Source: Spirochaetales bacterium (GTDB taxonomy: Bacteria > Spirochaetota > Spirochaetia > DTKZ01). From it: 5,736 bases of DNA. The DNA lies in NCBI GenBank assembly GCA_017998025.1, contig JAGODW010000117.1, positions 1 to 5,736 on the forward strand, read 5' to 3'. Positions 1 through 5,736 of this stretch are shown here, piece after piece. The notes under the pieces were generated by a model. It had not been told where the DNA came from and did no database searches. It saw only the letters and a program-made list of their open reading frames with translations. A program made the position numbers and the translations under genes. Position 1 is the first letter of the stretch. Each line of letters begins with the position of its first letter.

Positions 1-982
1 GGCCATCGGAAACACCCCAATCAATCGAGACGTAACCCATACCCCACGTAAGCACTTCAATAGTCCGGTCAATAAACTCAGCCTCTGCCGCATCACTCGG
101 ATGTTCAGAAATTAGAATTTTCATAGAATCCTGAATTCCTGAAACGAGGGGACGATGGACTCTATCCTCCCCCGCTTCCATTACCTGTTGGGATGCTTTA
201 AGCACAGTTTCTGGACACCGGTAACTGGTGGTTAGATGAATCACAGTTGCGGCAGGATAATCCTCTGTAAAACGCTGGATAAATCGCACATCGGCCCCGC
301 GGAACCCGTATATAGCCTGGTCAGGATCCCCGATTACAGTGAGGTTTGCCGATTCCTCCGGAGCGAGTAGGCGGAGGAGTCGGTACTGCATTTCATTTAC
401 ATCCTGATACTCATCTACCAGAATATAGGAGAAGCGGCTACGAAATTCGACAAGGATATCCGGATCTCGTTCAAAAAGGTTCACCGGAAGAGCAATAAGA
501 TCATCCAGATCAAAGGCATTGAGTTTTTCAAGAAACGTTTTATACGCTAAATCTTGCCCCCCCACTTTTTGCAAAATTCGTCTTCTATCTTCCCCGGAAA
601 TGAGAAAAAATTCTTCGGTTCTCCCAAACCACTGATGCATCTCTTTTAGAATTTCCAGCCCAAAAGAATGGAAAGTGAGGACTCTTACATCTATCCCTTC
701 TGCTACGGCCGATTTCTCCTGCTCAATGGTGGATGTACCTTTCGAATTTTTCCCGGATCCTACGGTTCTCCTGAGAAGTCCCTCTATACGGCTTCGCATT
801 TCTTCAGCAGCTTTGTTGGTAAAGGTAAGGGCGAGAATCGTTTCCGGAGGGGTTCCTCTTGCTATCAGGTATGCAATCCGGTGGGCAAGTGTGTTGGTTT
901 TTCCCGTACCCGGTCCCGCAAGAATAAGGAGGGGGCCATCTCCCTGCTCTACCGCCCTGCGCTGCTCTGGATTTAGATTCGC
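1..982 (-). other. Domain: SF1A UvrD/PcrA-type helicase motor, N-terminal part (residues 518-844 of the fusion)
   Basis: The first RecA-like domain is complete, with intact Walker A (K545) and Walker B (D707, E708). The start of the second RecA-like domain carries the SYRCP arginine motif (R772). These motifs point to an ATP-driven 3'-to-5' DNA translocase of the UvrD/Rep/PcrA group. Compared with remembered E. coli UvrD, the stretch between TFTNK and TFH is about 20 residues longer (residues 584-617). The stretch between TFH and DExQ is about 45-50 residues shorter, so subdomain 1B is much reduced. Whether a 2B subdomain is present cannot be judged here. Confidence 0.9.
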
Positions 983-2533
983 CAAAAGGTCTTCCTCTCC
1001 TCGTGTTTCCGGCTCAGCCGTCGAGATCGGTGCAAGGTGCTCCTCTCTCCGGGCAGCTTTTTTTATTGCAGCAAGGTCCTGGATATCAAAATCCAGAAGA
1101 CCCCTTTTTTTCAGAGCTGTTTTGATCGCTCCTGTTTCTCTTACTCCGGCTTCTTCCGATTCGAAAAAAAGGGAGCCCTCCTTCCGGGAAAAGGCAGGAA
1201 CGCCCGTGGAAAATACCCGGATACGGCCATATTCGCCGTCATACCCTTCTGCAACGAATATTTCCCGTTCCCGCATACGGCGTATTCCTTCGGCAAGAGA
1301 TTCCCCTCCGATCCGCTCTACCTGTTCTATCGGCGCTTTGGCAAGAATCCACAGTTCCGGCCCTCCCTTCTGAATGATCTCCCGGTACCGGGCGGTTACA
1401 CTTCGAGAACCGGTTCCAGTTCCCACAAGTTCCGATAGGATCTCTACAAGAGGGATAAGGGAAACAAAATCTCTCCGTCGAGGTCGATCCTCCAGTTCCA
1501 TCCGATCTGCGAGAGAGATGACCCGGTTCATAACACCCACGGTCAGGGGTTTCCCGCATATTGGGCATACACCGCGCTGCCGGGCTGTTTCCACAGGATT
1601 CATAACAACTCCGCATTTCCGGTGGCCGTCGAAATGGTACTTCCCTTCCTGAGGGAAAAATTCAACCGTGCCGAGAAATCCGGAAGAACCCCCGGTGCAT
1701 TTTTCTATAAGGTTTTTACCAGGATCAGCATCCCAGCCTGCGGCTGATTTTAAGGCAGAAATAATCGCAGAGTAGGATAGTTCTGTTTCGAACCGATTAG
1801 CTTCCCGTCCTAGATTTTCCGGCGAGTGCGCATCAGAGTTCGAAATAATGGCGTAGGAATCGAGACTTTTGCAGAGCCAGTTCATCGGCGGATCGCTCGA
1901 AAGGCCGGTTTCCACCGCAAAGATATGATCCGCCATATCCCGGTATGCTTCGCGGATAGAATTGAAACCCGATTTTGATCCCAGGGCAGAAAACCAGGGG
2001 GTCCAGATGTGGGCGGGAATCAGGACATTCTCCGGATCTGCCTCCAGAACGATTTCCAGCAGATCCCGGGAATCCAGGCCGAGAATCGGCCTTCCATCGG
2101 AACTCAAGTTTCCGATCCGTCCAAGCCTTTCCCGGATCCTGTCCGCTGCTTCGAAACTGGGAGCCAGAAGTACATGATGAACTTTGCGTACCCGGCCTCC
2201 GGCAGAATAGATCGTGCTGATCTCTGCCGAAAGGAGGAACCGCGTTTCCTGTAGATTAAACCCTTCTACCCCGGCTGGAACCGGAAGGTCCCGGATATCC
2301 GGATTCTCTGTAGAACAGCGACGGCTTTCCGGAGAAAGGATAAAAAGCCCATCCTCCGCAGGAACGAGTTTTTGTTTCAGCTCCTCAATCCAGCCCGGAT
2401 GGGTGAAGTCTCCTGTACCGATAACCGCAAGACCTTTTATGCTTGCCCATCTGTCCAATATTTCCGGCACCAACCGGCTACTTGTAGCACGGGAATACCG
2501 GGAGTGAATATGAAAGTCCGCAAAGAACTTCAT
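1..2533 (-). CDS. EndoQ-like PHP endonuclease fused to UvrD/PcrA-type helicase (3'-truncated by window edge)
   Basis: One uninterrupted frame of 844 codons runs from an ATG at 2533-2531 off the left edge, so the C-terminus is unseen. Residues 1-440 resemble endonuclease Q, which in archaea and some bacteria nicks DNA 5' of uracil, hypoxanthine, xanthine and AP sites. Visible signatures are FADFHIHSRYS at the N-terminus (H8, H10), GTGDFTHPGW (40-49), H175, SNSDAHSP (D234, H236) and a Cys cluster C307, C323, C326. A charged linker (about 441-517) follows. Residues 518 onward are an SF1A helicase: Q-motif LNPEQ (520-524), Walker A GPGTGKT (540-546), TFTNKAAEEM (570-579), TFHSFG (620-625), Walker B VDEYQD (706-711), GDPDQAIYGFRGA (735-747) and TTSYRCP (768-774). 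Subdomains 2A/2B and the C-terminal motifs lie mostly beyond the edge. The start is chosen because EndoQ proteins begin right at the HxH strand, although no Shine-Dalgarno precedes it. The likely role is repair of deaminated DNA in the cytoplasm, which is inferred from the two families. Confidence 0.92.
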   Translation of the reverse strand, partial: MKFFADFHIHSRYSRATSSRLVPEILDRWASIKGLAVIGTGDFTHPGWIEELKQKLVPAEDGLFILSPESRRCSTENPDIRDLPVPAGVEGFNLQETRFLLSAEISTIYSAGGRVRKVHHVLLAPSFEAADRIRERLGRIGNLSSDGRPILGLDSRDLLEIVLEADPENVLIPAHIWTPWFSALGSKSGFNSIREAYRDMADHIFAVETGLSSDPPMNWLCKSLDSYAIISNSDAHSPENLGREANRFETELSYSAIISALKSAAGWDADPGKNLIEKCTGGSSGFLGTVEFFPQEGKYHFDGHRKCGVVMNPVETARQRGVCPICGKPLTVGVMNRVISLADRMELEDRPRRRDFVSLIPLVEILSELVGTGTGSRSVTARYREIIQKGGPELWILAKAPIEQVERIGGESLAEGIRRMREREIFVAEGYDGEYGRIRVFSTGVPAFSRKEGSLFFESEEAGVRETGAIKTALKKRGLLDFDIQDLAAIKKAARREEHLAPISTAEPETRGEEDLLANLNPEQRRAVEQGDGPLLILAGPGTGKTNTLAHRIAYLIARGTPPETILALTFTNKAAEEMRSRIEGLLRRTVGSGKNSKGTSTIEQEKSAVAEGIDVRVLTFHSFGLEILKEMHQWFGRTEEFFLISGEDRRRILQKVGGQDLAYKTFLEKLNAFDLDDLIALPVNLFERDPDILVEFRSRFSYILVDEYQDVNEMQYRLLRLLAPEESANLTVIGDPDQAIYGFRGADVRFIQRFTEDYPAATVIHLTTSYRCPETVLKASQQVMEAGEDRVHRPLVSGIQDSMKILISEHPSDAAEAEFIDRTIEVLTWGMGYVSIDWGVSDG
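1214..2533 (-). other. Domain: EndoQ-type PHP nuclease with zinc-binding element (residues about 1-440 of the fusion)
   Basis: Candidate PHP metal ligands are all present: H8, H10, D42, E104, H119 or H120, H175, D234 and H236. The second half has the EndoQ-like Cys cluster: GHRKCG (H304, C307), then CPICG (C323, C326), followed by TVGVMNRVISLADR (331-344). The VEGYDG-like end of EndoQ is represented by AEGYDGEYGRI (428-438). The length of about 440 residues matches stand-alone EndoQ (roughly 400-430). The Cys cluster and its downstream segment separate this from generic PHP phosphatases and from the PHP domains of DNA polymerases. Which residue is the fourth zinc ligand is uncertain; H304 is a candidate. 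No key residue appears to be lost, so catalysis looks feasible. Confidence 0.85.
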
Positions 2534-2549
2534 GGGAGGATCATATATT

Positions 2550-2891
2550 TTATGGTTCCGTCGCTTTCAAATCGTCCCGTTTAGGGCTGAAGATATCGAT
2601 CAGAACTGCATCCTCCAGGATTTCAATATGATGGGGAACATTGCTTGTTATCCGGTATCCTTCACCCGGTCCCAGTTCCTTAACAGCCGTTCCTACGTAC
2701 ATCTTCGCACGGCCATTTAAGATCACCGCTACTTGTTCCTGAGGGTGTTTGTGAGAAGGATCGGTAACCGTGCCTTTGGGCATCCGCATCAGCATTGCGG
2801 TAAGATTGTTCATGTGAAAAATCCTTCTTTTCTGCCCCCCTTCTATTTCTTCCCAGGGACCTTCTGTAAAATTGAAAAACTCCTTACCCAT
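2550..2891 (-). CDS. Small KdgF-like cupin protein
   Basis: This is a complete 113-residue single-domain cupin, the usual size for the family. The ATG at 2891-2889 is preceded by a strong GGAGG six bases upstream. Cupin motif 1 is SHKHPQEQ plus a glycine at 60, with candidate metal ligands H47, H49 and Q53; motif 2 is NVPHH (H87 or H88). Gln takes the place of the classical Glu ligand. That HxH...EQ arrangement, the early W13, the KRRIFH segment (21-26) and the C-terminal DIFSPKRDD (99-107) resemble KdgF-type cupins. KdgF opens the ring of 4,5-unsaturated uronates released from pectin or alginate. Many uncharacterised cupins share this pattern, so the substrate is a suggestion only. It has no signal peptide and is probably cytoplasmic. 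It lies 50 nt after galM and 16 nt before the EndoQ-helicase gene. Confidence 0.85.
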   Translation of the reverse strand: MGKEFFNFTEGPWEEIEGGQKRRIFHMNNLTAMLMRMPKGTVTDPSHKHPQEQVAVILNGRAKMYVGTAVKELGPGEGYRITSNVPHHIEILEDAVLIDIFSPKRDDLKATEP

Positions 2892-2897
2892 GCAGAA

Positions 2898-2902
2898 CCT
2901 CC
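2898..2902 (-). promoter_or_regulatory. Ribosome binding site of the cupin gene
   Basis: GGAGG on the minus strand lies six bases before the ATG at 2891-2889. It sits in the 50-nt gap after galM and supports the chosen cupin start. I see no terminator-like hairpin in that gap, so co-transcription with galM is likely. Confidence 0.85.
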
Positions 2903-2941
2903 GGTTTATTTACTGCAGAAAGTATGTACCACCGCTCTTTC

Positions 2942-3979
2942 TTATTCAATACGGAATCGATGAATCGCGGTGGACCGGAAAGTGGAATCTGGTTGAAGGA
3001 TCACAGAAGGGAAATGCGGCCGATGGACCGAATCCGGGAAAAGCTGCGTCTCCAGACAAAGGGCGCTTCGGCGGGTAAACAAAGTTCCCCCTGCACCCCG
3101 GATATCCAGGATATTATTTCCCGAATAAAATTGAACCCCCGGCAGATCCGTCAATACTTCCATGGACCGGCCGCTTTCCGGGTCCCGTACAACAGCAGCG
3201 GTTCGAATCGGCTCAGGGGCCGCTTCTATCACAAAACAATGGTCATATCCATCCGGCTTTACCTTCTCAATATCTCTTCCGATTGATTTTGAAGTTCGAA
3301 AATCCATCGGAGTGCCCTGCACGGATAGTATTTCCCCCGTAGGGATCAGGGTATCATCTACCGGTAGATAGAACGGGCAATGAAGCTCCAGTTCCAGGGT
3401 TTCGATCGATGCTCCCGCGCCTTTTAGATTCCAGAATGTATGATTGGTAAGATTTACCGGGGTCGCCTCGTTCGCTGTTGCTTCGTACGTTATGGACAGC
3501 TCCCCATCGTCGTAAAAGGTATAGGCTACCGTTGTCTGGAGTTCACCGGGGTATCCTTCCTCCCCATCCGGGCTGGTATAGGTAAATACTACAGTTGCCC
3601 TATCGGATTGGAGAACGGTTTCCCCCTGCCATACCATACGATCGAATCCTTTCAATCCCCCATGAAGGTGATTCGGTCCGTTGTTTATTGCCAGCCTATA
3701 CTCTCTCCCGTACAGGAAAAATCTTCCCTTTGCAATTCGGTTTGCCACCCTTCCGATGGTAGCTCCGAAGAATCGGCGGTTTGCTTCGTACTCCTTTAAC
3801 GTATCGAATCCGAGAGTGATTTCCTCTACCTTTCCCTTCTTATCCGGCATACGGAAGGATTTGAGAGCAGCTCCAAAAGATATAAGCTCCGCCCTATAGC
3901 CTTCTTCAGACTCTAAAGCAAACAACTCGACCTCTGAACCCTCTGAAGTTCTCCCGAACAGCGAACGTTGTAATCGCAT
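2942..3979 (-). CDS. galM: Galactose mutarotase / aldose 1-epimerase
   Basis: The enzyme interconverts alpha and beta anomers of galactose and related aldoses, the first step before galactokinase in the Leloir pathway. From the chosen start (ATG 3979-3977) it has 345 residues, typical for the family. The mutarotase signatures are present in order: GRVANRI (R81), NHLHGG (H104, H106), VNLTNHTFWNL (H180), DGYDHCF (D246) and CLETQLFPD (E310). These cover the expected catalytic His/Glu pair and sugar-binding residues. An in-frame ATG lies five codons upstream (3994-3992) and would overlap the ppdK stop, giving 350 residues. I prefer the inner ATG because GGAGG lies eight bases before it and nothing convincing precedes the outer one. 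The gene follows ppdK by 4 nt, which suggests translational coupling. Its exact sugar could be other than galactose, given the KdgF-like neighbour. Confidence 0.95.
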   Translation of the reverse strand: MRLQRSLFGRTSEGSEVELFALESEEGYRAELISFGAALKSFRMPDKKGKVEEITLGFDTLKEYEANRRFFGATIGRVANRIAKGRFFLYGREYRLAINNGPNHLHGGLKGFDRMVWQGETVLQSDRATVVFTYTSPDGEEGYPGELQTTVAYTFYDDGELSITYEATANEATPVNLTNHTFWNLKGAGASIETLELELHCPFYLPVDDTLIPTGEILSVQGTPMDFRTSKSIGRDIEKVKPDGYDHCFVIEAAPEPIRTAAVVRDPESGRSMEVLTDLPGVQFYSGNNILDIRGAGGTLFTRRSALCLETQLFPDSVHRPHFPSVILQPDSTFRSTAIHRFRIE

Positions 3980-3983
3980 CGAA

Positions 3984-5736
3984 CTATCCTCCATTCTTCA
4001 GTACAGCCTGTGCAGCGGCCAACCGTGCTATAGGAACCCGATACGGGGAACAGGATACATAGTTCATCCCCACCCGATAACAGAAATTGATCGAATCTGG
4101 ATCTCCTCCGTGCTCGCCGCAGATTCCTAATTTAATGTTATTTTTCACTTTTTTCCCCTTTTGTATAGCCGTTTTAACAAGGTAGCCTACTCCTTCCTCA
4201 TCGATGCTCTTGAAGGGATCCACAGGGAGAATGTTATTTTTCAGATAGCTGGGGAGAAACACCACAACATCATCACGGGAATATCCATACACACACTGAG
4301 TCAAGTCGTTCGTCCCAAAGGAGAAGAAATCTGCCAGAGACGCTAATTGATCCGCAATAAGGGCTGCGCGGGGAATCTCGATCATGGTTCCCAGTTTATA
4401 AGGCACCTCACGATTCTTCTTCTTAAAAACCGTCTCGATCACCCGGACGGCATTTTCTTTAAGAATTTCCAGTTCCTTAATCGTACCGATCAGCGGAAAC
4501 ATGATCTCAGGTATCACCTGAATACCTTTCTCCGCAACCTCACAGGCAGCCGTGATGATGGCTTCTATCTGGGTATCGTAGATTTCTGGATACGTAATTC
4601 CCAATCGACACCCCCGATGTCCCAGCATGGGATTAAACTCATGGAGGGATTGGATTTTTGCTTCCAGTTTCCGTACAGGTATCCCGATACTGTTTGCAAG
4701 CTCCCGGATCTCTTCCTTCTTGGTGGGAACGAATTCGTGCAAGGGCGGATCCAGAAGACGGATCGTAACAGGCAATCCCTTCATTTCTTTAAAAATATTT
4801 ATGAAATCTTTCTTTTGGAGAGGCAAAAGTTTCTTTAACGCCTTTCTCCTTGCCTCATCATCCTCTGCCACAATCATTTCCCGGAAAATAATCAGCTTAT
4901 CCTCTGCAAAGAACATATGTTCCGTTCTGCACAAACCAATGCCTTCTGCTCCAAAGGTCCGGGCTGTACGGGCATCAAGAGGAGTATCAGCATTGGTCCG
5001 AACCCGGAATCCTTTCTCTGCCACCCCCTCCCGCACTGCTTGCAGACGAATCTCGTCCACCCAGCCCATGAGGGTATGGTACTCTTCCGAAAGCTTCGGA
5101 AGGACAAGTTTCAGGGAACCTTCAAATACTTCCCCCGTGTTCCCATCGATCGTAATAAAATCCCCTTCCTTCAATGTTTTACCCCGGGCTTTCAACATTT
5201 TCCCCTTTATGGTGAGTTCTTTGCATCCTGCCACGCAGGGCCGTCCCATACCCCGGGCTACTACTGCAGCATGGCTCGTCATGCCTCCCGTAGCGGTCAG
5301 GACCCCTCTAGCTGCATACATTCCTCCGATGTCTTCCGGAGAAGTTTCTTTCCGTACCAGGATCACATCTTTCTTTTGTGCTGCCCAGACCTCTGCATCG
5401 TTCGCGGTAAATACGATCTGACCACTGGCAGCACCGGGAGATGCATTTAATCCCTGGGCAAGAAGGATCGTTTCCTTCTTTTCCCTGGAATCTACCTGAG
5501 GATGGAATAGCTGGTCCAACTGTTTTGGATCAATCCGTTTTACTGCTTCTTCTTTCCGGATCAACCCTTCCTGCACCATATCGACTGCAATTTTCACCGC
5601 AGCCTTTCCCGTACGTTTCCCCGTCCTCGTCTGCAATATATAGAGTTTCCCTTGTTGTATGGTGAACTCAATATCCTGCATATCCCGGAAGTGTGATTCC
5701 AGCCTGTTCTTGATCTCTACCAGCTGCCGGTACACG
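3984..5736 (-). CDS. ppdK: Pyruvate, phosphate dikinase, C-terminal two thirds (5'-truncated by window edge)
   Basis: PPDK interconverts pyruvate + ATP + phosphate and PEP + AMP + PPi. In fermenters it often runs toward pyruvate in PPi-saving glycolysis. About 583 residues are visible; roughly 300 N-terminal residues (most of the ATP-grasp domain) lie off the right edge. The first visible in-frame codon is a GTG that encodes an internal Val, not a start. Visible numbering counts from that codon. The end of the nucleotide-binding domain is MQDIEFT and LQTRTGKRT (19-42). The swivelling phosphohistidine domain holds GGMTSHAAVVARG (150-162), with H155 the phosphorylated His and T153 the position of the regulatory Thr. 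The PEP/pyruvate barrel carries R326, LDPPLHEF (328-335), LGHRGCRLG (371-379), E453, GTNDLTQ (474-480) and CGEHGG (539-544), with C539 the general acid/base Cys. The C-terminus RVPIARLAAAQAVL is classic PPDK and separates it from PEP synthase. One local oddity is a three-valine stretch at 490-492. It is the first gene of the visible cluster. Confidence 0.97.
   Translation of the reverse strand, partial: VYRQLVEIKNRLESHFRDMQDIEFTIQQGKLYILQTRTGKRTGKAAVKIAVDMVQEGLIRKEEAVKRIDPKQLDQLFHPQVDSREKKETILLAQGLNASPGAASGQIVFTANDAEVWAAQKKDVILVRKETSPEDIGGMYAARGVLTATGGMTSHAAVVARGMGRPCVAGCKELTIKGKMLKARGKTLKEGDFITIDGNTGEVFEGSLKLVLPKLSEEYHTLMGWVDEIRLQAVREGVAEKGFRVRTNADTPLDARTARTFGAEGIGLCRTEHMFFAEDKLIIFREMIVAEDDEARRKALKKLLPLQKKDFINIFKEMKGLPVTIRLLDPPLHEFVPTKKEEIRELANSIGIPVRKLEAKIQSLHEFNPMLGHRGCRLGITYPEIYDTQIEAIITAACEVAEKGIQVIPEIMFPLIGTIKELEILKENAVRVIETVFKKKNREVPYKLGTMIEIPRAALIADQLASLADFFSFGTNDLTQCVYGYSRDDVVVFLPSYLKNNILPVDPFKSIDEEGVGYLVKTAIQKGKKVKNNIKLGICGEHGGDPDSINFCYRVGMNYVSCSPYRVPIARLAAAQAVLKNGG
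3988..3992 (-). promoter_or_regulatory. Ribosome binding site of galM, inside the end of ppdK
   Basis: GGAGG on the minus strand lies eight bases before the ATG at 3979-3977 and overlaps the last codons of ppdK, whose TAG is at 3986-3984. It decides between two candidate galM starts in favour of the inner one. It also means ribosomes finishing ppdK clear the site for galM initiation. Confidence 0.8.

Noticed and set aside
675..1373. Plus-strand open frame of 232 codons (and overlapping ones at 668-976 and 1037-1438)
   Set aside because: It lies antisense to the EndoQ-helicase frame, is rich in Ser, Arg and Pro as antisense shadows are, and shows no domain signature.
1239..1616. Minus-strand open frame of 125 codons
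   Set aside because: It is in a different frame from the EndoQ domain, which has recognisable motifs through the same bases; the Cys/Arg-rich product looks like an out-of-frame shadow.
2892..2941. Possible terminator or hairpin in the galM-cupin gap
   Set aside because: Only a short CTGCAG palindrome with weak flanking pairing is present, with no GC-rich stem followed by a T-run.
4627..5421. Plus-strand open frame of 264 codons, plus 4917-5450
   Set aside because: Both are antisense to strongly conserved ppdK sequence, including the catalytic His region, and have no recognisable motif or ribosome binding site.
5733..5735. GTG as the start codon of the dikinase
   Set aside because: The codon falls inside the conserved end of the ATP-grasp domain; about 300 residues must lie upstream, outside the window.
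1..5736. tRNA, rRNA, CRISPR array, insertion sequence or attachment site
   Set aside because: The window is fully accounted for by protein genes; I saw no repeated spacer pattern, transposase motif, terminal inverted repeats or RNA-gene signature.

Overview
The window is bacterial, close to wall-to-wall coding, and every convincing gene lies on the minus strand. In order of transcription (right to left) they are: the C-terminal two thirds of a pyruvate, phosphate dikinase (about 5736-3984); a galactose mutarotase/aldose 1-epimerase (3979-2942); a small KdgF-like cupin (2891-2550); and the first 844 codons of a large fusion protein (2533-1) that joins an endonuclease Q (EndoQ)-type PHP nuclease with its zinc-binding element to a UvrD/PcrA-type SF1 helicase. 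The fusion gene has no stop codon in the window and runs off its left edge.

Spacing is tight. The ppdK stop is 4 nt before the chosen galM start, and the galM Shine-Dalgarno lies inside the end of ppdK. galM and the cupin are separated by 50 nt, and the cupin stop and the fusion start by 16 nt. I see no terminator hairpin in these gaps. This suggests one transcription unit, but no promoter is visible because the 5' end lies outside the window. There is no non-coding stretch longer than about 50 nt.

The organism cannot be named from this sequence. Moderate GC, a clostridial/spirochaete-style PPDK (a PPi-linked glycolytic enzyme common in fermentative anaerobes), a mutarotase and a KdgF-like cupin fit an anaerobic sugar- or uronate-fermenting bacterium. 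A spirochaete is my best guess, held with low confidence.

The three upstream genes form a plausible carbon-catabolism set: sugar anomer interconversion, possible ring-opening of unsaturated uronates, and PEP/pyruvate interconversion. The fourth gene is a DNA-repair protein with no obvious metabolic link. It is the most interesting item here. An enzyme family that nicks DNA 5' of deaminated bases is fused to a strand-unwinding motor, which suggests a single-polypeptide incision-plus-unwinding system for deaminated DNA. The helicase also has a shortened 1B region, and the linker holds a cluster of 7-nt homopolymers, one of which is an in-frame A_AAA_AAA heptamer.
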